From: JASJBU01 sp965372385
GTDB taxonomy: Bacteria > Pseudomonadota > Gammaproteobacteria > Chromatiales > Chromatiaceae
Direction: 5' to 3'
DNA length: 10,905 bases
Assembly: GCA_965372385.1 (NCBI GenBank)
Contig: CBDVCD010000101.1
Span: 1-10,905 of the forward strand
Part shown: piece by piece, positions 3,515 to 10,430 of the stretch
Position numbering within the stretch: position 1 is the stretch's first letter
Layout: each line of letters begins with the position of its first letter
Made by a program: the position numbers and the translations under genes
Notes under the pieces: generated by a model
What the model was told of the DNA's origin: nothing
The model's input: the letters and a program-made list of their open reading frames with translations, nothing else
Databases searched by the model: none

Positions 3515-5980
3515 ATGAAACGCAAGCTAGCTCTCTTCATACTTTCAATACTCACCCTCTGTTGCGGTACATCCTGGGCGACCACACCCATGCCCCCCGG
3601 CCTGTTTCAGGCCGCCGCATCGACCGGAACGGTCAGGGCCGCTGACAAGGCGCTTCCCGGCCAAACGCGGGTGGTGCGGATCAACCGAGGGCAACTGCGC
3701 AGCGGGCGGCTCTATCTGAATCTCGGGCTGGCGCCCGGTATGACCGCGGAACTCATGCGCCTGGTCGAGCACGATAACGGCTCACTGAGTTGGATCGGCA
3801 GGGTCGCGGGCGATCCGCACAGCAGCGTGACGTTCGCCGCCGGCGCAGAGTCGGTGGCCGGCACCATCCGCACCGCGGGCCGCCTGTTCAAGCTCCTGCC
3901 GGCTGGCAAGGGGCTGCACGTCTTGTCCGAAGTTCCGCCCGGCGATCCCTATCCGGAGATGGAGCCGATCCCCGTCACCGCCGACGATCTGTCCACGACC
4001 AGGGTGGATGGTGATGTGCTGCCCGCGGCCGACGACGGCACCACCGTGGATGTGCTCGCGGTCTATACCCCGAGCTCAATGAACCGCTATGGCGGTGTCG
4101 ACGGCGTCGAGTCGCTGATTCAGCTGGCCATCGCCGAGACCAACCAGGCCTACCTCAATAGCGGGGTGGCTACCCGCTTGCGCCTGGTGCATACGGCGAT
4201 GGTCGATTACACCGAATCCGGTGATATGGGAACGGACCTGAGTCGCATCACCTACCCCACCGAAGGTTACATGGACGAGGTCCATGCACTGCGCGAGCAG
4301 GTTGCCGCGGACACCGTGACCTTGATCGAGGAGAGCCCGGATTACTGCGGTATCGCCTGGCTGATGACCACCCTCTCGGCAAGCTTCGAAAGCCACGCCT
4401 TCAGCGTCGTCTACTCGCAATGTGCCACCGGCTACTACAGTTTCGGTCACGAGCTCGGGCACAACATGGGCTCCCACCACGATCAGGACAACGCCGGCGC
4501 TGCTCTCTTCGAGTATTCCTATGGCTGGCAGGACCCACAGGAGATATTCCGCACCATCATGGCCTACAACTGCACTGGAGGCTGCAGCCGGGTACTGCAT
4601 TTCTCCAATCCGGCCGTGAGCTACTCAGGCCTGCCAACCGGTGTTGCCGACTACGCCGATAATGCCCGTTCGCTCAACGACACGGCATTCACCGTCTCCA
4701 ACTGGCGTGACAGCACACCGCTGCTGCCGCCGCAGGCGCCCACCGGGCTGGCGGCCGTTGCCGGCGGCGCCGACCGCATCGCGCTCTCCTGGACCGACAA
4801 TGCGACACTCGAAGATGGCTTTCGACTGGAGCGCGCCGAAGCCGGCGGTCCATTCTCGGAGATCGCCGTCCTGCCGGCGGACACGGTCGCCTACACGGAC
4901 ATTGGCCTGAGCGCCGAGACCGGCTACAGCTACCGCCTCTACGCCTACAACAGCGCCGGCGTCTCAGCCGATTCCAACACAGCAAGCGCCACCACCGAGG
5001 CACCGCCGCTCTCTATGGATCAGACCGCCAACGGCGAGATCCTCGGGATCGGTACCGTCACGGGCGACTACACCGATACCTGGGACGCCGATGGTATCAG
5101 CGAGATCATCGAAGAGCGTCAATCCGGCGGCAAGCCGTCTAAACGCCATGCCTTGCTGGAGCACACCTGGTCCTTCGACGTTCAGCCGGCGAACGCAGTG
5201 GTTGTGGTTGCTCAGCTGCAGACGGATGCCGCCGACGGTGAGGCCTTCCGCTTCGCCTACTCCACCGACGGCCAGAGCTACGCCGACATGTTCACGGTGA
5301 CCGGGGCCAGCGCCACGGAGCAATCGTTCGTCCTGCCCACTGGTGTCAGTGGAAACGTTTACCTGCGTGTCAGTGACACCCAACGCACCTCCGGGCTGAT
5401 CACCAGCTACAGCATCGGCGTCGACCAGTTGCTGATCCGCTCCGAGACCACGGACGGCGAGCCCCCCATGGCGCCGTCGGGCACCTTGGCCGAGGCCCTG
5501 TCATCCAGCGAGATCGCCGTGAGCTGGATCGACAACGCGGATGACGAGTACGGCTTCGAACTGGAGCGCAGCAGTGACGGCGGTACGACTTGGGCCCTGG
5601 CCGCCAGCCTGCCCGTGGACCAACAAGACTACACCGATGGCGGACTCGCGCCGGAGACCGGTTATCTGTACCGGGTGCTGGCCTTCAACGGTTCCGGACG
5701 CTCGACTTACAGCGAAGAGGCCATGGTGACGACCCTGCCCGGGGCAGCCATCGACCTGAGTGTCGTTGTCGGGAAGATCCGAGCCGACGTCTATGTCGAC
5801 CTGAGCTGGAGCGGTGCGGTCACGGCCGTGAACATCTATCGCGACGATGCGCTGATCGTAGAGGAGACGAACGACGGCGCCTATCGGGATCTGCTCGGCA
5901 AGGTCAAAGGCACCTTCGTCTATCAGGTCTGCGAGACCGGGACGGCCAGCTGCTCAGAACCGGTGAGCGTTACGCCTTGA
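3515..5980 (+). CDS. Secreted metzincin (reprolysin/M12-like) metalloprotease with fibronectin-III domains
   Basis: The 821-residue product starts at ATG 3515, where a signal peptide begins (MKRKLALFILSILTLCCGTS, cleavage likely after WA at residue 22); the upstream GTG 3473 would put polar residues in front of it. Residues about 23-170 look like a propeptide. The catalytic domain (about 173-400) carries the full zinc motif HELGHNMGSHH (H312, E313, H316, G319, H322) and a Met-turn TIMAYNC (Met349), diagnostic of metzincins. After it come an FN3-like domain (about 405-497), a beta-rich domain of unknown role (about 500-648, starting SMDQTANGEILGIGTVTGDY), a second FN3-like domain (about 650-742) and a short FN3-like tail (about 745-821). 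All expected catalytic residues are present, so an active exoprotease is likely; the substrate is unknown. It is GC-rich, monocistronic in appearance and convergent with the next gene. Confidence 0.88.
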   Translation: MKRKLALFILSILTLCCGTSWATTPMPPGLFQAAASTGTVRAADKALPGQTRVVRINRGQLRSGRLYLNLGLAPGMTAELMRLVEHDNGSLSWIGRVAGDPHSSVTFAAGAESVAGTIRTAGRLFKLLPAGKGLHVLSEVPPGDPYPEMEPIPVTADDLSTTRVDGDVLPAADDGTTVDVLAVYTPSSMNRYGGVDGVESLIQLAIAETNQAYLNSGVATRLRLVHTAMVDYTESGDMGTDLSRITYPTEGYMDEVHALREQVAADTVTLIEESPDYCGIAWLMTTLSASFESHAFSVVYSQCATGYYSFGHELGHNMGSHHDQDNAGAALFEYSYGWQDPQEIFRTIMAYNCTGGCSRVLHFSNPAVSYSGLPTGVADYADNARSLNDTAFTVSNWRDSTPLLPPQAPTGLAAVAGGADRIALSWTDNATLEDGFRLERAEAGGPFSEIAVLPADTVAYTDIGLSAETGYSYRLYAYNSAGVSADSNTASATTEAPPLSMDQTANGEILGIGTVTGDYTDTWDADGISEIIEERQSGGKPSKRHALLEHTWSFDVQPANAVVVVAQLQTDAADGEAFRFAYSTDGQSYADMFTVTGASATEQSFVLPTGVSGNVYLRVSDTQRTSGLITSYSIGVDQLLIRSETTDGEPPMAPSGTLAEALSSSEIAVSWIDNADDEYGFELERSSDGGTTWALAASLPVDQQDYTDGGLAPETGYLYRVLAFNGSGRSTYSEEAMVTTLPGAAIDLSVVVGKIRADVYVDLSWSGAVTAVNIYRDDALIVEETNDGAYRDLLGKVKGTFVYQVCETGTASCSEPVSVTP

Positions 5981-5996
5981 AGATGGGAACAAATCC

Positions 5997-6015
5997 GGGG
6001 GCCAGTGTGGCCCCT
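5997..6015. terminator. Weak GC-rich hairpin after the metalloprotease gene
   Basis: GGGGCC (5998-6003) pairs with GGCCCC (6009-6014) around AGTGT, 17 bases past the stop. No T-tract follows on either strand, so this is not a classical intrinsic terminator. It may slow transcription or protect the mRNA 3' end. Confidence 0.35.
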
Positions 6016-6130
6016 CGGTGTGGTTGGGTATAGCCAGGAATAGTAAACCACTGGTTCGTTTGGAATGACTCTGGTCTCTCGCTAGAACTCTTCCATACAG
6101 TGAAGTAGGGAGGAGCAGAATCCGACTGAA

Positions 6131-6451
6131 TCAGCAGCGACCTTTTTTCCTTTGGCCAGGTGGGCAATGGGAGTTGTTAGGATGGCTTCGAGGAGGTGTA
6201 CTGTATTCGTAATGCACTTTTGGCGGCGGGGAAGAGTGACGGGGTTCTTTCTCTGTGTTGACCGCGGTTCCAACTGCCGCACCCAGTGCACCCCCGATAA
6301 TCGCACCATCGCGACCACCGATCTCATTGCCAATTGCCGCACCAGCAGCCCCACCGATGCCACCACCAATTGCCGCATCCAGGGTTGAACTATCTGCGTT
6401 TACTTCAATAGCCACAAAAGCAATTGAAACAATTAAGCATCGTAGTTTCAT
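6131..6451 (-). CDS. Secreted or outer-membrane glycine-zipper protein
   Basis: The 106-residue product has a signal peptide (MKLRCLIVSIAFVAIEVNA) followed by a long small-residue helix region, AAIGGGIGGAAGAAIGNEIG then DGAIIGGALGAAVGTAVN. Its regular GxxxG spacing defines a glycine zipper, a motif that packs membrane helices and is common in outer-membrane lipoproteins and small envelope proteins. There is no lipobox cysteine at the cleavage site. The C-terminal third is Pro/His/Ser-rich and ends in a basic CPPGQRKKGRC tail. ATG 6451 is chosen because it gives the cleanest signal peptide; in-frame ATG 6460 or GTG 6475 are possible, since GAGAAG upstream fits none perfectly. It lies about 120 bases downstream of the decarboxylase gene on the same strand and converges on the metalloprotease. 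Specific function is unknown. Confidence 0.72.
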   Translation of the reverse strand: MKLRCLIVSIAFVAIEVNADSSTLDAAIGGGIGGAAGAAIGNEIGGRDGAIIGGALGAAVGTAVNTEKEPRHSSPPPKVHYEYSTPPRSHPNNSHCPPGQRKKGRC

Positions 6452-6568
6452 GCCGATCATAGGCTTCTCATTCACTTCATAAGTTGTTGAAAGTTTTTAT
6501 ATTATCGTCATTCGCCAGAGGAATTTCAGAGCGTCTGGTCACACTCTGATTTCTCTAACCAGCTGGGA

Positions 6569-8776
6569 CTAGGTCCTGGACCAGGAAGTAAAATGCTCCT
6601 CTATGATCGCCTCCACGGTTTCCCGGATGATCTCGACGATCTCCGGGAAATAGGAACCGTCGGTGGTGTGTGTGATATAGGGATCCATGATCACTGACCT
6701 CAGGCAATAGAGCGATGCGGGGCGTCCCGCAAGACCCAGACGCTCGGCGAAACTGTCCATAAAGTCATCGCCGTACTCCTGTCGGTTGAAGCTGGTGCTG
6801 CTGAGGAAGAAACGGCAATCACGTATCGGGCGATCCCGTTGGCAACCGGCATGGAAGGCATCGAAAATATGTCGGTTGAGGTGGTCACAGGTTTCGGCAT
6901 CGCTGTTGAGCGTCCCGTCTGGCCCGCGCAGGTTGAAGGCATAGTCGAGGATGTTCTGATCCGGCCCGAGCTGCCGGAACAGGGCCATGGTCTCGGAATC
7001 CCGCAGGAGTTCATCGTTAGAGCGACCCAGGATACTGGCCTGTATGAGATCAAGCTGCGCCTGGACATCGTCGCCGTTGCGTTCCGCGGGCAGCCGGGGT
7101 AAGGGGACGACAAGAAAGCACCGATCGGCATGGTTGAGTGAGAGCAGGCGGGCATAAAAATGGCGGGTATTGAACAGGCATTCGTCGATCAGTTGGCCAT
7201 GGCCACTGACCGAAGGTCTGATACACCGGTGGCTGAGATAGACAGCAGCGGCCGCGGCACCGGGCCGAGAGCCCTCCAGACCATAGACACCCACACTCGG
7301 CTCTTCCGGCTGCAGCGCTTCACTGGCGCCGATGTAGGCGCCGGTAAAGGTGGTCAGGTGCTTGGTTTCCCCGTTGCGGTAGAGCACCGCACCCGCCGGG
7401 TACGGGACATAGCCCCACTTGTGCGGATCGATGGTGGCCGAGTCGCCATGGCGGATAGACATCAGTTGACGCAGTGAGTAGTCGCTCGCCGGCACCCCGG
7501 AGAAGTCATCGAGGAAGGGCGATTCGAGGGAGGTTCCCTCCTCCATCAGGCGATAGTCCCGGCGGATTCGGGTGATCATGTAGCCGCCCCAGGCGGCGTC
7601 CACGTGCAGATTGAAATCCAGGCCGCGTCTGCGGTAACGCTCGCGTAGCGCCAGTATCTCATCGATCGGGTCCATGGCGCTCTCCTCGGTGCTGCCGCAG
7701 ATGGCCACCACCATCGCCACCGGGATACGCTGCTCCAGGCACTCGCTCAGGGCGCGATCGAGACGTGCGGGATCCAGCCGGGCATCTATATCCACCTGGA
7801 TGTCGCCCATGGCACGGCTGCCGAAGCCGGCCACGGCAGCGGCCTTGGGCCAGCTGTAGTGCTTGGTCGAGGGCCAGATCAGCATGGGGGGCGCGCCGAG
7901 GCCCTCCATGCATGCGGCCATCGCGCTCCATCCAAGCGCGTTGGGCGTATGACGGAGCAACAGATTCCAGACCGCCAGAACCTCGAGTCCACACAGATCG
8001 GCAATCTGCCCGGGCAGGGCCAATGTCTCGTCTGCCGGCGTGTTGAATAGTTGCCAGTTATCGGCCTCGCGCACCAGTTTGCTCGATCCGTCACAAAGGG
8101 TCAATTCGATCGACTTCGCCCGCTGCAAAACGGCGGCCGAGTCGTCGCTGCCGTTGAGCAGGGCCCGCACGGCGAACGGCAGGAACTTGAGCTCCCGGGT
8201 GGCCCAGGTGGCCTCGATATTGGCCAGGGAGCCGTCGGCGGTGAGGTGAGCCCAGGGCTCCAGCTGCTCGCTGAACCGGTAGCCGATCATGCGGCACAGA
8301 TCCCAGCCCACCAGCATCTCCAGCGGCGTGGTGGCAGCCGATGCCTGGACACTGACGTTGTTCGGGTTGTGCAGCATGGCGCTGAAATAGCCCGCCAGCG
8401 CAGGGAGGGTGTTGTCCCACAGCATGTGCCCCTGGTAGCGCAGGCTGAAGAAGGGGATGGAGTGATCCCCGAGGAAGCTCAGCAGCTCACGATAAGCGCT
8501 GAAGATGTGCCCCTCGGCCTGGCGATAAGCCGCGGAGTCCTTCATCTGTGGCGTAATAGCCTCGGGATCGCCCGGAAGATAGTCCCGCCGGTAAGCGTAA
8601 ACGTGTTCCAGGGCCTGCTGAATCAGCCGGTCGAACAGCTGCCGATTCTCCGCCCGAGGCCCCAGGAACCAGGCCGCCGGTTCGCCGATGCCGCCGCCGT
8701 CGATATCCGGCACTCCGGTGATTTCCCCAATAGTGAAGGTGCCGTCGCTTGCCCGTTTGATATCGCTGTATTTCAT
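6569..8776 (-). CDS. Group II PLP-dependent amino-acid decarboxylase family protein
   Basis: The 735-residue protein belongs to the group II pyridoxal-phosphate decarboxylases (glutamate/tyrosine/aromatic amino acid type, fold type I). Motifs in order: HNPNNVSVQASAATTPLEML (from His136), LTADGSLANIEATWATRELK (about 179), VAICGSTEESAMDPIDEI, HVDAAWGG with Asp393 expected to pair with the PLP ring nitrogen, and DPHKWGYVPYPAGA with Lys453 as the Schiff-base lysine. The family would convert an amino acid to its amine and CO2 in the cytoplasm. The substrate cannot be read from sequence, and some relatives perform other PLP chemistry. At 735 residues it is longer than the usual 450-600, with an extended C-terminal region (about 540-735). 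The start is ATG 8776; the ribosome binding site is weak. It may be transcribed together with the glycine-zipper gene downstream, though the gap is about 120 bases. No transporter gene that would suggest an acid-resistance pair is adjacent. Confidence 0.87.
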   Translation of the reverse strand: MKYSDIKRASDGTFTIGEITGVPDIDGGGIGEPAAWFLGPRAENRQLFDRLIQQALEHVYAYRRDYLPGDPEAITPQMKDSAAYRQAEGHIFSAYRELLSFLGDHSIPFFSLRYQGHMLWDNTLPALAGYFSAMLHNPNNVSVQASAATTPLEMLVGWDLCRMIGYRFSEQLEPWAHLTADGSLANIEATWATRELKFLPFAVRALLNGSDDSAAVLQRAKSIELTLCDGSSKLVREADNWQLFNTPADETLALPGQIADLCGLEVLAVWNLLLRHTPNALGWSAMAACMEGLGAPPMLIWPSTKHYSWPKAAAVAGFGSRAMGDIQVDIDARLDPARLDRALSECLEQRIPVAMVVAICGSTEESAMDPIDEILALRERYRRRGLDFNLHVDAAWGGYMITRIRRDYRLMEEGTSLESPFLDDFSGVPASDYSLRQLMSIRHGDSATIDPHKWGYVPYPAGAVLYRNGETKHLTTFTGAYIGASEALQPEEPSVGVYGLEGSRPGAAAAAVYLSHRCIRPSVSGHGQLIDECLFNTRHFYARLLSLNHADRCFLVVPLPRLPAERNGDDVQAQLDLIQASILGRSNDELLRDSETMALFRQLGPDQNILDYAFNLRGPDGTLNSDAETCDHLNRHIFDAFHAGCQRDRPIRDCRFFLSSTSFNRQEYGDDFMDSFAERLGLAGRPASLYCLRSVIMDPYITHTTDGSYFPEIVEIIRETVEAIIEEHFTSWSRT

Positions 8777-8923
8777 GGCCGTATCCGGTCATTCGAGATC
8801 CGACACCGTTTGTCAGATCAGCTTTGAATAATTACATTCGAGCCCCCCGAGGGCAAGAACCAACCATCCCCCTGGGAACAGCTCAAAACCAGATTTACCT
8901 GGGATCAGAGGATTTTGTAGAAG
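8777..8923. other. Intergenic region upstream of the decarboxylase, no gene seen
   Basis: This stretch should contain the promoter of the decarboxylase on the minus strand. I see no convincing box pair and no coding potential. It leads into a palindrome pair at 8924. Confidence 0.3.
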
Positions 8924-9051
8924 GTAGGTCGGGCAAAAGCGCAGCGTTGCCCGACGTTTTCAGAAGTCCGGTTTCACGAAACGGTCTAGAGATCCGAATG
9001 TTGGGAATTACCGAAACCACAGAATGTCGGGCCCATCCATGCCCGACCTCC
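8924..9051. repeat. Inverted pair of REP-type palindromes (GTAG and GGAG heads)
   Basis: The left unit is a GTAG head (8924-8927) followed by GTCGGGCAA (8928-8936), perfectly complementary to 8947-8955. The right unit is in the opposite orientation: read on the minus strand, GGAG (9048-9051) precedes GTCGGGC (9041-9047), which pairs with 9026-9032. GTAG or GGAG heads followed by an imperfect palindrome are the described signature of RAYT-associated REP sequences. Paired inverted units form a BIME-like arrangement. The pair sits between the decarboxylase promoter region and the end of the antitoxin gene. Confidence 0.8.
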
Positions 9052-9093
9052 CTGGCTTTTTTCCGCGACCCTTAGTCCGTCGGCCCTGAGCAG

Positions 9094-9360
9094 TCAGTGA
9101 CCATGCAGCTTTTCTTGTAGCCATACTTTTATCAAGGATTGATAAGGCACGTCTCGAGCATGGGCGGCCGCCTTAATAGAATCCAAGAGATGTTGCGGCA
9201 AACGGAGAGAAATTGTCTTGGTTGTCGGCTTTAGGTTGGGCATTACCACTTGTTTGGCATTGCTCCAGTCCATATATTCCGAAGAATCATTCTGCTCCCA
9301 AAATCGCCTTTCCTCTTCTTCGTTGGCGAACTTTGGAACAGCTTTAAGTTGCTTTTTCAT
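9094..9360 (-). CDS. CopG/BrnA-type antitoxin of a BrnT toxin-antitoxin pair
   Basis: The 88-residue protein begins MKKQLKAVPKFANEEEERRF and continues with a WEQNDSSEYMDWSNAK stretch typical of BrnA/CopG-like (COG5304-type) antitoxins. It ends with a ribbon-helix-helix-like segment, TTKTISLRLPQHLLDSIKAA then RDVPYQSLIKVWLQEKL. The N-terminal acidic, Trp-containing region is the part expected to wrap the toxin, and the C-terminal region the part expected to dimerise and bind operator DNA (family knowledge). Its start lies inside the toxin gene: the frames overlap by 17 bases (9344-9360), so translation is probably coupled. Toxin-first order is typical of brnT-brnA loci. Both genes look intact. 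Confidence 0.85.
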   Translation of the reverse strand: MKKQLKAVPKFANEEEERRFWEQNDSSEYMDWSNAKQVVMPNLKPTTKTISLRLPQHLLDSIKAAAHARDVPYQSLIKVWLQEKLHGH

Positions 9361-9643
9361 AAATCACTCGCTCTTTTCGATGCATATCTCTAGCTGAGAT
9401 CACCCGGACCTTCCTTCCGTCATGGCGCAGGGTAAAAGTGATATGCAACCGCCGCTGGTCATCTGACTTACCCAAAGCGTGGAACCGAGACTCCTGCCTA
9501 CTGTGCTTCTGATCTTCCAACACCAATAGCGGCGCATTGAAAAAGGCCTGTTCCGCCTCCGCCATCGACACACCGTGCTTCTCATTCTTTCGGGCGTTTC
9601 CCTCATCCCAATCGAAGCCGGTGATCTCTTCCAGGTTAATCAT
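9344..9643 (-). CDS. brnT: BrnT-family toxin (RelE/BrnT-fold ribonuclease)
   Basis: The 99-residue protein shows the BrnT/COG2929 pattern: FDWDEGNARKNEKHGVSMAE near the N-terminus, AFFNAPLLVLEDQKHSRQES in the centre, RFHALGKSDDQRRLHITFTL, and VRVISARDMHRKERVIYE at the C-terminus. Characterised BrnT proteins are ribosome-independent or translation-inhibiting RNases with a RelE-like fold, neutralised by BrnA; here this is inference from family. The start is ATG 9643; no strong Shine-Dalgarno sequence is visible, and a promoter lies immediately upstream, so the leader would be very short. It is the first gene of a two-gene minus-strand operon overlapping the antitoxin. No frameshift or missing segment is apparent, so the system is plausibly functional. 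Confidence 0.88.
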   Translation of the reverse strand: MINLEEITGFDWDEGNARKNEKHGVSMAEAEQAFFNAPLLVLEDQKHSRQESRFHALGKSDDQRRLHITFTLRHDGRKVRVISARDMHRKERVIYEKAT

Positions 9644-9651
9644 GACTGTAT

Positions 9652-9679
9652 ATTATGGACACATACACAAATAGCACAA
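9652..9679 (-). promoter_or_regulatory. Candidate promoter and operator of the toxin-antitoxin operon
   Basis: On the minus strand, TTGTGC (9674-9679) and CATAAT (9652-9657, five of six matches to TATAAT) are separated by 16 bases and lie about 10-35 bases before the toxin ATG. An inverted repeat TGTAT (9647-9651) / ATACA (9663-9667) brackets the -10 box, a reasonable place for an autoregulatory ribbon-helix-helix operator. Transcription would start only a few bases before the ATG, or the message could be leaderless. Confidence 0.5.
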
Positions 9680-10112
9680 GTCCGAGAATTCGAGTAGCCA
9701 GAGTTGGCCGGAACCGATAGTTAGACTTCTTAAGCTTCAATGACCGCAAACGCGGCAGAGCTCTCTTGGAAGATTAAGCCTGATCGATGAAAATGAATCG
9801 AGTCCTGTTAGTATTGATTATCTGTAAAACCCAATTGCTGAATTCTACTTTCCAACATCAGGTGAAGCGGCTCGACATCATCCGCAAGACCTGGAAAAAG
9901 ATGTCTGCCCGGGCTCAAGAGTTTGCCCTCTCGGGCAACCTCAAACTGCCTGAGCCCCTGATCCCCTCATTCAGAAAGCGGTATCCGGCAGCTGACAAGA
10001 GCAAATCTGATGGCAGGAATGGAAGGGGTTCCTGCCCTGCCATTCACAAAAAAATGTGGTAATCATTCAGCTCCCTATGACACGCCCACGTCTTCACACT
10101 GAAAATGCCGTC
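9680..10112. other. Accessory non-coding region with a possible gene remnant and hairpin
   Basis: No confident gene lies here. A plus-strand frame at 9787-10062 has an ATG but no good ribosome binding site. Its middle part (QVKRLDIIRKTWKKMSARAQ, then EFALSGNLKLPEPLIPSFRK, 9859-9978) has protein-like composition that may be the relic of a gene, but I recognise no family. A perfect 8-bp hairpin, GGCAGGAA (10012-10019) / TTCCTGCC (10029-10036), follows, with an alternative pairing to a second CCTGCC just beyond. Confidence 0.3.
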
Positions 10113-10212
10113 GTAGGAGCTGCCCATGGCTGCGACCAAAGGCAGCAAGCCTTTTGGGCATCTTCAGACAACGCGACTATCGACGCTGATCGCAGCCACG
10201 GGCAGCTCCTAC
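10113..10212. repeat. Inverted pair of GTAG-headed REP palindromes
   Basis: Two 23-base units in opposite orientation (10113-10135 and 10190-10212) match at 22 of 23 positions. Each has a GTAG head and an imperfect palindrome GCTGCC-loop-GGCTGC with one T-T mismatch. The only difference between the units is in the loop (CAT versus CGT), so the stem is conserved. The 54-base spacer contains a further hairpin-forming stretch (10136-10157). This is a BIME-like arrangement of a REP family different in sequence from the 8924-9051 pair. Confidence 0.85.
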
Positions 10213-10430
10213 AGAGACTGAATAATTACAAAATGTGGTCTGTTCCCTGCCGTTGAGTGTGAAAAGTCAGGCCCCTGCCTCGTGTGACACCCCGTCTGAC
10301 CCAGTATCCTGGTACCCGCACTGCCACCTGCTTGATACCCACAAATCTCAGTTTGACTGCACCAGATCAAGGCAGCCCTGCCTCTCGTTTGGATATCATT
10401 GCAGTACATAACACAACAACGGAAGAGATA
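10213..10430. promoter_or_regulatory. Upstream region of the subtilisin-like protease gene
   Basis: I see no gene in these 218 bases. They should contain the promoter of the downstream plus-strand protease, but no box pair stands out. A GGAAGAG ribosome binding site at 10421-10427 precedes the ATG at 10431. Confidence 0.35.

Noticed and set aside
4076..4600. Long minus-strand open frame (174 codons) opposite the metalloprotease
   Set aside because: It lies entirely antisense to the catalytic domain, which carries clear HExxHxxGxxH and Met-turn motifs. It reflects GC-rich codon bias.
8051..8827. 258-codon plus-strand open frame opposite the decarboxylase
   Set aside because: It mirrors conserved PLP-decarboxylase coding sequence, has no recognisable domain and no ribosome binding site, and is explained by high GC.
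8824..9075. Plus-strand open frame over the first palindrome pair
   Set aside because: It is made up mainly of REP-type repeat sequence and spacer, with no ribosome binding site and no protein-like pattern.
10012..10036. GGCAGGAA hairpin as a terminator
   Set aside because: It is followed by CTGCCATTCACAAAAAAA with no T-tract, and there is no convincing gene before it.
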